A DNA stretch of 64,000 nucleotides from Pseudoflavonifractor phocaeensis (GCF_016901735.1 NZ_JACLZC010000001.1:1-64000); one strand, 5' to 3'. Counted from the first letter of the stretch, positions 1 to 7,420 are shown. A program made the numbers and translations. Notes: generated from the sequence alone by a model not told the origin.

Positions 1-131
1 CGCTGGCGGTGGAGGAGACGCCCACCGAAGCGGAGCGCATCCGGCGCCTGGAGGAGACCAAGGCGGAGCAGGCCGACGTGGACGAGCTCCACGAGGCCCT
101 GGACATGATCTTGACGGGAGTGGTGGAATGA
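1..131 (+). CDS. Prophage protein, C-terminal fragment
   Basis: The window opens inside a reading frame that runs to a TGA at 129-131. The visible 42 residues are acidic and helical in character, with several E-E and R-R pairs. The next gene starts at 128 and overlaps the stop by four bases, which is typical of tightly packed phage late genes. The position just before the lysis genes suggests a tail-associated or accessory late protein. No family can be named from this fragment. Confidence 0.6.
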   Translation, partial: LAVEETPTEAERIRRLEETKAEQADVDELHEALDMILTGVVE

Positions 132-313
132 AGGAAGAGCTGAGGGCTAGGATCATCGCCTATAACCGGGCCGTGGCCGCCAACCGGGAGAAAGCCGAGG
201 ACCTCATGACCATCCTGGGCGCGCTGCCGCCCGGACAGGTGAAAAACCTCCTGAAGGACGAGACCATTGGCCCCATCCTGGAAAAGTACGGAATCACGGA
301 GGAGGACAAATGA
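128..313 (+). CDS. Small prophage late protein (61 aa)
   Basis: A 61-residue, charged, helical protein with no recognisable motif. Its ATG overlaps the previous stop, and its own TGA overlaps the start of the lysin at 310, so translation is probably coupled through all three genes. Small proteins of this size are common between tail and lysis genes of Clostridia prophages. The function is unknown. Confidence 0.65.
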   Translation: MKEELRARIIAYNRAVAANREKAEDLMTILGALPPGQVKNLLKDETIGPILEKYGITEEDK

Positions 314-1866
314 GTAAATTGATTGCAGATATTCCAATGGATCAGGTTGTGGCCATTGAGCTCTATCTGGGCTACTGTCGGGAGACGCTCTCTCAGGTGG
401 CGGCCAAGGCCAGAGCCCGCCGGCCTGACTGCAAGGTGTACGTCATTAACGGCGGAATGTGGAACCCCGACGGCTCCGCCTGCCCGCTTCTCAAGGCGGA
501 GGGTGACTGGATCTCCGGCAAGCCTTGGACAGCCTACGGCTACGGCTGGGACACCGGGCCGGATGTATGCCTGACGCTGGAGCGGGATCGCTACGCTAAT
601 TTTTGGACGACCACACCGCTGATCGGTCCCTCCGGCCCCATCACCTCTTTGAGCTATGCCGCTGCCCAGGGCGGCATCCGTGGCCGGAGCGGCATGGGAA
701 TGAAGCTGGGATACCTGCGGCTGTATGCCTCCCAGGACGGCACAAAGGATGCCCGCACCCCGGAGGGACTGCGAAACGACATGGCCGCGGATGGCTGCAC
801 CTCCTTCGTCATGGGAGATGGCGGTGGGTCCGCTCAGTGCTGGTTTGACGGACAAGTCATCCCCGGAGACGGCCGGAAGTGCCACAACTATATCGTGGTT
901 TATGCGAAAAACAAGAAGGAGGACAAGCCTGTGGATGAAATCACCAGCACCATCATGACTGGGTCAGCCTGCTATAAGGCGGGGAAGACCATCACCCCCA
1001 GGGGCATCATGGTACATAGCACCGCAGCGCCCGGCGTCATGGCCGACAGCCTGAGGGCCACCTGGAACAACTCCAACACCGACGCGGCAGTCCACGCCAT
1101 CATCGACGACACCCAGACGCTCCAGACGCTGCCCTGGACCTGCCGGGGCTGGCACGCCGGCGTCGGCTCCGGCGGAAAGAGCGCCAACGACACCCATATC
1201 AGCTTTGAGATCTGCGAGCCGGAGGAGTGCCGCCTGCTGCCGGCGGAGTGGGTGGCGCTGTACCGGGGCAACACCAACCCCGCCTGGGCAGTGACGCGGC
1301 TCCAGCTGGAGCTCCAGGCCAGGGGGTATGATCCCAAGGGCGTGGACGGCTCCTTTGGCCCGGGGTGCGAGGCGGCGGTGAAAGCCTACCAGGCCGACGC
1401 CGGTCTTACGGTGGATGGCTCCTGCGGCCCCGCCACCCGGGCGGCGCTGGCCACCCGGTCTGGCAGCTATCTGGCCTATAATCCCCAGGAGGTGGAGGAC
1501 TATTTCCAGGCGGTCTGGACCCGTGCCGTGGCGCTGTGCGCCAAGCTGTGCCGGGACTACGGACTGGACCCTGTGACGGATATCCTGTGCCATGCGGAGG
1601 GCTGCCGGGTGGGCATCGCCTCCAACCACGCCGACGTGGAGCACTGGTTTCCCCAGCACGGCAAGAGCATGGACGATTTTAGGCAGGAGGTAAAGGAGAA
1701 GATGGAAGGGAAGACGGAGACCACCGCACCCTGGTATGCTGACGCCCAGAAATGGGCTATGGAAATGGGTATTGCAGACGGCACCCGGCCCACGGACCCC
1801 TGCACCCGGGCCGAGGAGTGGACCATGCTCCAGCGGCTTTATCGCCTCATCAAGGAGGGGAAGTGA
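310..1866 (+). CDS. Prophage endolysin: phosphodiester-glycosidase-like domain plus amidase with inserted PG-binding domain
   Basis: A 518-residue lysin. Residues 1 to about 200 resemble the NAGPA/phosphodiester glycosidase family, with the signature GDGGGSAQ at 169-176. From about 220 an N-acetylmuramoyl-L-alanine amidase (Amidase_2) begins, with MVHS at 234-237 and the closing CHAEG (427-431) and NHADVEHWF (439-447). A peptidoglycan-binding module (about 325-382, with DGSFGPG) sits inside the amidase rather than at its end. Residues 473-518 look like one SLH-type repeat (WYADAQKWA...GIADGT). The enzyme should cut the amide link of peptidoglycan. The role of the N-terminal domain in lysis is inference. 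The holin follows directly. No signal peptide is visible, so export through the holin is expected. Confidence 0.85.
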   Translation: MSKLIADIPMDQVVAIELYLGYCRETLSQVAAKARARRPDCKVYVINGGMWNPDGSACPLLKAEGDWISGKPWTAYGYGWDTGPDVCLTLERDRYANFWTTTPLIGPSGPITSLSYAAAQGGIRGRSGMGMKLGYLRLYASQDGTKDARTPEGLRNDMAADGCTSFVMGDGGGSAQCWFDGQVIPGDGRKCHNYIVVYAKNKKEDKPVDEITSTIMTGSACYKAGKTITPRGIMVHSTAAPGVMADSLRATWNNSNTDAAVHAIIDDTQTLQTLPWTCRGWHAGVGSGGKSANDTHISFEICEPEECRLLPAEWVALYRGNTNPAWAVTRLQLELQARGYDPKGVDGSFGPGCEAAVKAYQADAGLTVDGSCGPATRAALATRSGSYLAYNPQEVEDYFQAVWTRAVALCAKLCRDYGLDPVTDILCHAEGCRVGIASNHADVEHWFPQHGKSMDDFRQEVKEKMEGKTETTAPWYADAQKWAMEMGIADGTRPTDPCTRAEEWTMLQRLYRLIKEGK

Positions 1867-2339
1867 TGGACAAGGTCAACGCCTTCAAGGCGACTGTCTC
1901 CGCCGTCTGCGCCGCCCTCACCGCCCTGTGGGGCTGGTTTGGCTGGGTGGTGTTTGCCTGGGTCTGCTTTATGGCCATTGACTACCTCACCGGCTCCGCT
2001 GCCGCCTGTAAAAACGGCGAGTGGTCCAGCGCTGTGGCCCGGGAGGGCATCTGGCACAAGGCGGGGGAGATCGTGGCCGTGATGGTGGCCGGGCTCCTGG
2101 ATCTGGTGGTGGGGCACCTGCTGGGCAATATCCCGGTGACCCTGCCGTTTGCCTATACCGTCCTCATCTGCCCGCTGGTGGTCACCTGGTACATCCTCAC
2201 CGAGGCGGGAAGTATTATCGAAAATGCCGGCGCCCTGGGTGCGCCCATTCCGTCCTGGATGGCCAAGACCGTGGACGCCCTCCAGGACGCCGTGGATGAG
2301 GCAGGGGACAAGATCACACCGGAGGAAGAGGATAAATAG
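1866..2339 (+). CDS. Phage holin, toxin-secretion/phage-lysis type
   Basis: 157 residues with several hydrophobic segments (about 8-45, 65-85 and 95-115), one carrying the DYLTG motif usual in Phage_holin_4 proteins of Firmicutes. The C-terminus is charged (EEEDK). The ATG at 1866 overlaps the lysin stop by one base; a longer frame upstream lies inside the lysin and is not used. It should form the membrane lesion that releases the lysin. It is the last prophage gene before the attachment site. Confidence 0.85.
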   Translation: MDKVNAFKATVSAVCAALTALWGWFGWVVFAWVCFMAIDYLTGSAAACKNGEWSSAVAREGIWHKAGEIVAVMVAGLLDLVVGHLLGNIPVTLPFAYTVLICPLVVTWYILTEAGSIIENAGALGAPIPSWMAKTVDALQDAVDEAGDKITPEEEDK

Positions 2340-2462
2340 GTATCCAGATACGGAATGGGCAGCGCAAAAAACGTGGCGCTATGACCGTTCAAAAAAACAT
2401 TTTATAGTTAGCAATACAGTTAGCGAATTTCTTCAATCCATTGCGGCACAACGGGTTTTCAG

Positions 2463-2524
2463 CCCCTGCTAAGGGAGTAGTGTGGGAAACCGCAGCGAGG
2501 GTTCAAATCCCTCCTTCTCCGCCA
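2463..2524 (+). other. Prophage attachment site (attR): 3' half of tRNA-Ser(GCU)
   Basis: The stretch reads as the 3' part of a tRNA-Ser. It has CCC, an anticodon loop CTGCTAA (GCU anticodon at 2468-2470), GGGAG, a variable arm TGTGG-GAAA-CCGCA, a T arm GAGGG-TTCAAAT-CCCTC, acceptor CTTCTCC, then G and CCA. The 5' acceptor strand (expected GGAGAAG) and D arm are absent upstream, and the anticodon stem pairs for only three bases. A half tRNA directly downstream of phage lysis genes is the classic result of integration into a tRNA gene. The intact gene should lie at the other prophage end, outside the window. Confidence 0.8.
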
Positions 2525-2574
2525 AAGAGGACTGAAATCAACGAAAAGACGTTGGTTCCAGTCCTCTTTTTTGT
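2525..2574 (+). terminator. Intrinsic terminator after the tRNA-Ser half
   Basis: AAGAGGACTG pairs with CAGTCCTCTT across an inner stem (TCAACG/CGTTGG) and is followed by a T run. It was probably the terminator of the original tRNA-Ser gene. Confidence 0.85.
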
Positions 2575-2650
2575 TTCCGGCAATTTTTAATATCCATATC
2601 CAGGCTGCTGGAATAATATATATAGTATATATAGTATATGTGTATATCTG
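2575..2650. other. AT-rich spacer with TATATA/GTATAT runs
   Basis: Strongly AT-rich DNA around 2616-2648, with repeated ATATATAGT/TATATGTG words, opens the low-GC island. No clear -35/-10 pair could be picked because of the repetition. It may hold a promoter for the small genes that follow. Confidence 0.4.
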
Positions 2651-2791
2651 ATGAGATGGACGAATAAAACGGTTGAAAATTCCTATGAAGAAGGGTATTA
2701 TAGATTCAAAAAGATATTCAAAAAAGATGTGACGGAGTTGGTCTTTGACGGGGAAATCAATATAGACATGGACGGATACCATGAGACGTGA
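2651..2791 (+). CDS. Small hypothetical protein (46 aa)
   Basis: A 46-codon frame from ATG 2651 to TGA 2791. The protein is rich in Lys, Glu and aromatic residues. There is no good Shine-Dalgarno sequence, and it may be the remnant of a longer gene. It lies ten bases before the next small gene in the low-GC island. It is not recognised. Confidence 0.4.
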   Translation: MRWTNKTVENSYEEGYYRFKKIFKKDVTELVFDGEINIDMDGYHET

Positions 2792-2800
2792 GTAAGGCGT

Positions 2801-3070
2801 GTGAATTTTTGTATGGCCGACAAAAGAAAAATCGATCATAGCCACCCGGACTATGTCCAATACAGGGAGCAGTGTAACGTGCTGTTGTCAGACTACCAGG
2901 CACAGGCGGAACAAATCGAGCGGGAAGGGCGTAAGCAGTATCCGGATTGGCATGGTAGGGACACTCCGTGGGGCACGCAAGAAAATGAGGCATTACAGGT
3001 ATTGTTTTGTCGGTTAAATGCCCTTCAAGAGAGATACGAATACCTGTTTATTCAAGATGGAAGCACTTAG
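2801..3070 (+). CDS. Small hypothetical protein of the accessory island
   Basis: Up to 89 residues; ATG 2813 (MADKRKI...) is an equally likely start. The protein is hydrophilic and probably helical, with several acidic/basic pairs and an aromatic-rich C-terminus (RYEYLF). Base composition is clearly lower in GC than the housekeeping genes from 4765 on. It stands in a same-strand run of five or six tiny genes. The function is unknown; such runs often hold immunity or antitoxin-like proteins, but no motif proves it. Confidence 0.55.
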   Translation: MNFCMADKRKIDHSHPDYVQYREQCNVLLSDYQAQAEQIEREGRKQYPDWHGRDTPWGTQENEALQVLFCRLNALQERYEYLFIQDGST

Positions 3071-3082
3071 TGAGAAAAGACG

Positions 3083-3310
3083 ATGAAGATAAAATATCCA
3101 GACGATTACTTTGGAAAGAAGCTCCGTATCCACGACGTGGATGGAAACATTTATACTGGCGAGCTGTACGGTTATAACTTTGATTATGACGATGCAGGAA
3201 ACCAATTTGCGGAAATCGACCTGGAAACGGCGTCTCATATCATAGGGTTCACGGAGATGGAAATCGCTCATATCGAAGTTCTGGACGATGAGAAAAAGAA
3301 CGATGCATGA
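3083..3310 (+). CDS. Small Sm-like beta-barrel protein (75 aa)
   Basis: 75 residues with alternating hydrophobic strands. The pattern GKKLRIHDVDGNIYTGEL-x-GYN, followed by a negatively charged loop and IAHIEVL, resembles the small LSm-like fold seen in many short accessory proteins. A related layout appears in the protein at 3389. It is acidic and soluble, with no signal peptide. The fold call is from pattern only. Confidence 0.6.
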   Translation: MKIKYPDDYFGKKLRIHDVDGNIYTGELYGYNFDYDDAGNQFAEIDLETASHIIGFTEMEIAHIEVLDDEKKNDA

Positions 3311-3388
3311 GATACTTCAGGCCATTGAGGCCATTCTCCGGCGAGGCAACGGCGCCGAGGTTCGCCGGAAGGGAGCGAAGGCACGCAA

Positions 3389-3613
3389 ATGAGGTATACA
3401 GAAAAGGACCTGTTTGACTATATGGATTCCGGCCGGGTTCTGCGCGTGACCGTATGCGGCGGCCAGACGTTTGCAGGGCGGTGTTGGGCCTACGGGGCTG
3501 TGGTAAGCAAAGAAGAATTTGGCATTGCAGAGCCTTGTCTGGATGTTGGATGCAGTACGGTGCTTGCGCTCAGTGAAATTGAACGTATTGCATTTGCGGG
3601 TGATGCGACATGA
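3389..3613 (+). CDS. Small Sm-like protein, possible paralogue of the 3083 protein
   Basis: 74 residues. GRVLRVTVCGGQTFAGRCWAYG lines up by eye with GKKLRIHDVDGNIYTGELYGYN of the protein at 3083, and both end in an I-x-x-I-x-x-I/V strand (IERIAFAG, IAHIEVLD). This suggests duplication and divergence of a small beta-barrel module. It carries three cysteines. The stop overlaps the next ATG (3610) by four bases, so the two are co-translated. Confidence 0.6.
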   Translation: MRYTEKDLFDYMDSGRVLRVTVCGGQTFAGRCWAYGAVVSKEEFGIAEPCLDVGCSTVLALSEIERIAFAGDAT

Positions 3614-3933
3614 CGGATGAGATGATGAAAGCCATCGAGGACATCCTCCTTTCTGATATGTCCGACAGGAATTTAACGTTAGAGCAGTTCTGGAAACTGC
3701 CCGAGCAGGAACGCGGGAGAAGATACGCGGATTTGTCGGAGGAGGAGCGGCTGAACGTACGGCTTCATATGTTGCCGGGTGTGATTCATCCACTGTGTAA
3801 TATATGTAGATACTATCACGGCTCTGCAACTTGTGAGGCTTTTCCCAATGGAATCCCGGGAGAGCACATCCGAATGGTGATGGATGACCCAGGCATCGTA
3901 TGTAGGGGAGGCTATCATTATCAACAAAGATAA
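3610..3933 (+). CDS. Cysteine-containing small protein (107 aa)
   Basis: The N-terminal half is acidic and helical. The C-terminal half holds CNICRYYHGSATCEAFPNGI, a C-x2-C...C-x-AFP-x-GIP pattern that I recognise from short uncharacterised Firmicutes and phage proteins and that may bind a metal. It starts inside the previous stop (ATGA overlap). The function is unknown. Confidence 0.65.
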   Translation: MTDEMMKAIEDILLSDMSDRNLTLEQFWKLPEQERGRRYADLSEEERLNVRLHMLPGVIHPLCNICRYYHGSATCEAFPNGIPGEHIRMVMDDPGIVCRGGYHYQQR

Positions 3934-3946
3934 AATCGGTTCTACT

Positions 3947-4168
3947 ATGAGCGCAAAAGAATTATTTGACTGGATCGACAGCCTGGCCCAGGATATTGAC
4001 TTTGAGTATCATGGGAAATCCGGCTCCATCTGCCCGTTCAGCCGGTCTGATATATCCCTTTGCTACAACGGGGAAGAAGTAACGGTTCATTCCGTGGAAG
4101 CGGCCATGCGGGAACCCTTTCTTGACGGTCATTCACTGGAAGAACTCGCGGAGGAGCTGCGGCTCTGA
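3947..4168 (+). CDS. Small acidic hypothetical protein (73 aa)
   Basis: A 73-residue, strongly acidic protein beginning MSAKELFDWIDSLA. It resembles short accessory proteins that I associate with polymorphic-toxin or conjugative neighbourhoods, but the match is impressionistic. An in-frame ATG at 3884 would overlap the previous gene by 50 bases, so the start at 3947 is preferred although its ribosome site is weak. Confidence 0.5.
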   Translation: MSAKELFDWIDSLAQDIDFEYHGKSGSICPFSRSDISLCYNGEEVTVHSVEAAMREPFLDGHSLEELAEELRL

Positions 4169-4217
4169 AAGGGACATAATTGACTTCAGGAACTGAGTGT
4201 TGGAGGCACAGGTACAA

Positions 4218-4319
4218 ATGAAAGTAAGGTATATGGGGAAATCAGACCCGCTCACGTTGACCCATGGAAAGGTTTATGAGATCATTGAAAAAAGCGGAAA
4301 AAACCGGCCTCTCCTCTGA
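4218..4319 (+). pseudogene. Truncated small gene (MKVRY-type), ends at a terminator
   Basis: The frame encodes MKVRYMGKSDPLTLTHGKVY and then stops after 33 residues. I recognise this as the beginning of a family of about 50-60 residue proteins that normally continue through a second half of the beta fold. Here the frame runs into the stem of a terminator instead. An AGGCA-type ribosome site lies upstream (4203-4212). It is probably a 3'-truncated remnant. Confidence 0.5.
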
Positions 4320-4337
4320 TCGGGATAGGCCGGTTTT
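4291..4337 (+). terminator. Intrinsic terminator closing the small-gene island
   Basis: AAACCGGCCT pairs with AGGCCGGTTT across a 16-base loop and is followed by TTCTG. It overlaps the end of the truncated gene. Confidence 0.75.
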
Positions 4338-4764
4338 CTGTGCCGCCGGACGGGAAAAGGAAGGCGGAATTTCATAACCCAGCCGCCCGGATCTCGGTGT
4401 CCCGGCTCAGGAGCGCCCCGGCCTCCGGGTCCACATACCGGCCCTGGACCTTCTGGCCCAGCTGTTGGGCGGCCGGATAGCGGATGTAGTTTTTCCCCAA
4501 AATATAATTGCGGAATATTGTCCAAATGTCAGCCGTCAGCGACAGGCTGGTTACAAATGCGTGACAGGAGAATGGAACCGCGGCACGCAAAGACGGCGAA
4601 ACAGTACAAAAGGCGGAGGCATGACCGGAAAACGCCACAGCGAAAGTCCATAAAACCCGCCGGTCCAAAGATAGGGCTTTCCTTTTTGCATATTCTTGTG
4701 TATAATAGAATGGATATTGGATATACCGGGCGGCAGGGAAAGCGGCCCGGATTGGAGGCAAAAC
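4338..4764. other. Intergenic stretch before nusB, possible gene debris
   Basis: About 430 bases without a convincing gene. On the minus strand one frame ending at 4375 gives a plausible protein C-terminus (GKNYIRYPAAQQLGQKVQ ... EIRAAGL) with a normal stop. Its upstream part reads into nusB antisense and has no start, so it may be the end of a lost gene. A TATAAT at 4701-4706 close to nusB may be its -10 element; the -35 (TTTCCT at 4678) is poor. Confidence 0.4.
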
Positions 4765-5268
4765 ATGACTAGAACCAATGCCCGCGAGATCGCGGTCCAT
4801 TTTACCTTTGAGCTGGGTTTTTTCCATGAAACGGCGGACGAACTGCTGGACGCCATGCTGACCCCCGCCACCTTCGCCCAGATCGGGGGGGAGGAGCCCC
4901 TGTACGCCAAGTTCCCCGATGAGGAGCAGCAGGCTTATATCCGCACCCTGGTGCGCGGGGTCTACGCCCACTGCCCGGAGCTGGACGAGTATATTTCCCG
5001 CTACGCCATCGGCTGGAAATTCGCCCGCATCCCCCGGGTGGCCATCGCCATCATGCGGGTGGCCATGTACGAGATCCTGTATATGCAGGACATCCCCAAC
5101 GCCGCCGCCATCAATGAGGCGGTGGAGCTGACCAAGCGCTATGAGAGCCCCGAGGTGGTGTCCTTCGTCAACGGCATTTTGGGCACCTTCGTGCGCAGCG
5201 AGTGCCTGCCCGAGCGGCAGAGCCCCATCGCCCCCAAGCAGGAGACAGGGGAGGAGCAGCCCCAATGA
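4765..5268 (+). CDS. nusB: Transcription antitermination factor NusB
   Basis: 167 residues, all helical, with the N-terminal TRTNAREIAVHFTFEL and the late conserved AAAINEAVELTKRY and FVNGILG that mark NusB. It joins NusE (S10) on boxA RNA to keep RNA polymerase processive, mainly on rRNA operons. The ATG at 4765 has GGAGG nine bases before it. The C-terminal 20 residues are a hydrophilic tail. It heads the nusB-xse-isp-dxs cluster usual in Clostridia; its stop overlaps the next start by four bases. Confidence 0.92.
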   Translation: MTRTNAREIAVHFTFELGFFHETADELLDAMLTPATFAQIGGEEPLYAKFPDEEQQAYIRTLVRGVYAHCPELDEYISRYAIGWKFARIPRVAIAIMRVAMYEILYMQDIPNAAAINEAVELTKRYESPEVVSFVNGILGTFVRSECLPERQSPIAPKQETGEEQPQ

Positions 5269-6194
5269 GCGGCCGGTTCCTGGGCCTGGACACCAGCAAC
5301 TATACCACCTCCGCCGCGGTTTTTGACGGCGAAACGGGCCTCAACTGCGGCAGGCTACTGGAGGTGCCCGCCGGCGCCCTGGGTCTGCGGCAGAGCGACG
5401 CCCTCTTTCAGCACGTCAAGGCTCTGCCCGGACTCATCGCCCGGCTGCGGGCGGAGGGGTGGCTCACGGGGCTGAAGGGGGTGGCCGCCTCGGTGCGGCC
5501 CCGTCCGGTGGAGGGGTCCTATATGCCCTGCTTTCTGGCGGGAGAGGGACAGGGGAGAGCCATTGCCGACGCGCTGGGGGCGCCCTTTTTCCCGGTGTCC
5601 CACCAGCAGGGGCACCTGGCCGCCGCCGCCTGGTCCGCCGGCCGCCTTGACCTGCTGGACAGGCCCTTTTTGGCCTGGCACCTTTCCGGCGGCACCACCG
5701 AGCTGCTGCGGGTGGAGCCGGCGGGCAAAAACGTGTCCATTGAAAAGCTGGGGGGCACCAGCGACATCTCCGCCGGCCAGCTCATCGACCGCACCGGCCA
5801 GAAGCTGGGATTAAACTTTCCGGCGGGTAAGGCGCTGGACGACCTGGCCGCTCGGTCCGACTGCGCCGACGGGTTCAAGGTCAAGCGCAGCGGCCTGACC
5901 TTCTCCCTGTCCGGGGTGGAGAATCAAGTACAAAAACGCATCGACCAGGGGGAACCGCCCGCCGACGTGGCCCGGTTCGCCCTGAATACCATAGCCGACA
6001 TTGTGCGCCGCACCACCGAGGCGGCCAGGGAAGGGGAGAGCGGGCTGCCGGTTCTCTTTTCCGGCGGGGTGGCGTCCAACCGGATTTTAAGACAGTATAT
6101 GGCCGGCGCCCTCTTTGCCGAGCCCCGCTACTCCACCGACAACGCCATGGGGGTGGCCATTCTGGCCAGCCGCCTTTGGGAGGAAGGACGATGA
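5265..6194 (+). CDS. TsaD/Kae1-family (peptidase M22) paralogue
   Basis: 309 residues of the ASKHA-type TsaD/Kae1 fold. It shows DTSNYTTSAAVF near the N-terminus, the metal-site pair in SHQQGH (H113 and H117), LSGGTTE near 147 and a closing FSGGVASNR. True TsaD makes t6A in tRNA together with TsaB and TsaE. This shorter version, placed between nusB and xseA, is a conserved clostridial neighbour often labelled O-sialoglycoprotein endopeptidase; its own role is not settled. The start overlaps nusB and the stop overlaps xseA, so co-translation is likely. Confidence 0.8.
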   Translation: MSGRFLGLDTSNYTTSAAVFDGETGLNCGRLLEVPAGALGLRQSDALFQHVKALPGLIARLRAEGWLTGLKGVAASVRPRPVEGSYMPCFLAGEGQGRAIADALGAPFFPVSHQQGHLAAAAWSAGRLDLLDRPFLAWHLSGGTTELLRVEPAGKNVSIEKLGGTSDISAGQLIDRTGQKLGLNFPAGKALDDLAARSDCADGFKVKRSGLTFSLSGVENQVQKRIDQGEPPADVARFALNTIADIVRRTTEAAREGESGLPVLFSGGVASNRILRQYMAGALFAEPRYSTDNAMGVAILASRLWEEGR

Positions 6195-7420
6195 ACAGCG
6201 TCTATACCGTTTCCCAGATCAACCAGTATATCAAGAGCCTGCTGGACGGTGACCGGGTGCTGGGGGGCGTGATGATCCGGGGCGAGCTTTCCAATTATAA
6301 GGTGTACCCCTCGGGGCACCACTACTTCTCCCTGAAAGATGGGGAAGGAGCCATACGCTGCGTGATGTTCCGGCGGGAGGCGTCCGCCCTGCGCTTTCGT
6401 CCCCAGAACGGGATGCAGGTGGTGGCTTTCGGCCGGGTGACCGTCTTTCCCCGGGACGGGCAGTATCAGCTCTACTGTTCCCAGCTCTCGCCGGAGGGGG
6501 TGGGGGAGCTGCACTTGGCCTTTGAAGCCTGTAAGGAAAAGCTCTACCGGGAGGGCCTCTTTGACCCGGCCCATAAAAAGCCCATCCCCCGCTATCCGGC
6601 GCGCATCGCCCTGATCACCTCGGCGGCGGGCGCGGCGGTGCGGGACATGCTGCGCATTCTGAAAGCCCGGTGGCCCATGAGCGAAATTTTTGTGCTCCCC
6701 GTGCGGGTGCAGGGGGCCGAGGCCCCGGCGGAGATCGCCGCCGCCCTGGGGTGGGCCAACCGCTACCGGGTGGCTGACCTCATCATCACCGGCCGGGGCG
6801 GCGGGTCCATGGAGGATCTGTGGTGCTTCAACGACGAGGGGGTGGCCAGAGCCATCTATGCCTCGGAAATCCCGGTGATCTCGGCGGTGGGCCACGAACC
6901 GGACGTGACCATCGCCGATTTTGTGGCCGACCTGCGGGCCGCCACCCCGTCCAACGCCGCCGAGCTGGCGGTGCCCGACCAGAGCGAGGTCTCCGGGGGG
7001 CTCATGCAGCTCCAGCGGCGGATGCAGCGGGCCATGGTCCGGCAGCTGGAGCGGGCCGGGAGCCGGCTGGAGCAGCTGGCCCGGCGGCGGGCGCTCACTG
7101 ACCCCATGGCCCCCATCCAGGACCGCCGCCTGCTGCTGGACTACCAGCGGGAACGGCTCTCCGGCGCGCTGCGGCGGAGACTGAGCGGAGAACGGGAGCG
7201 CCTGGCCGCGCTGGCGGCGGGGCTGGACGCCATGAGCCCCCTGAAGGTGCTGGGCCGGGGCTACGCCGTGGCCCGGAAGGCGGACGGCACCGTGGTGCGC
7301 AGCGCCGGACAGGTGGCGCCGGGCGACGGACTGTCTCTCCGCGTGGCGGAGGGGACCATTTTCTGCCGTGTGGCGGAGGGAGAAAGGAGCCAGGACCATG
7401 GCTGTGAAGAAAAGCTTTGA
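6191..7420 (+). CDS. xseA: Exodeoxyribonuclease VII large subunit
   Basis: 409 residues, the usual family length. An N-terminal OB-fold (about 1-100) is followed by the catalytic region with ITGRGGGSMEDLW and VISAVGHEPD, then a long Arg/Leu-rich coiled coil and a short C-terminal domain with LGRGYAVA. With XseB it degrades single-stranded DNA to oligonucleotides in the cytoplasm. The ATG at 6191 overlaps the previous stop (ATGA). The xseB start lies within its last codons. Confidence 0.95.
   Translation: MNSVYTVSQINQYIKSLLDGDRVLGGVMIRGELSNYKVYPSGHHYFSLKDGEGAIRCVMFRREASALRFRPQNGMQVVAFGRVTVFPRDGQYQLYCSQLSPEGVGELHLAFEACKEKLYREGLFDPAHKKPIPRYPARIALITSAAGAAVRDMLRILKARWPMSEIFVLPVRVQGAEAPAEIAAALGWANRYRVADLIITGRGGGSMEDLWCFNDEGVARAIYASEIPVISAVGHEPDVTIADFVADLRAATPSNAAELAVPDQSEVSGGLMQLQRRMQRAMVRQLERAGSRLEQLARRRALTDPMAPIQDRRLLLDYQRERLSGALRRRLSGERERLAALAAGLDAMSPLKVLGRGYAVARKADGTVVRSAGQVAPGDGLSLRVAEGTIFCRVAEGERSQDHGCEEKL

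Noticed and set aside
3884-3946. Upstream start for the acidic protein at 3947
   Set aside because: It would overlap the previous gene by 50 bases, and the extra residues do not look like the rest of the protein.
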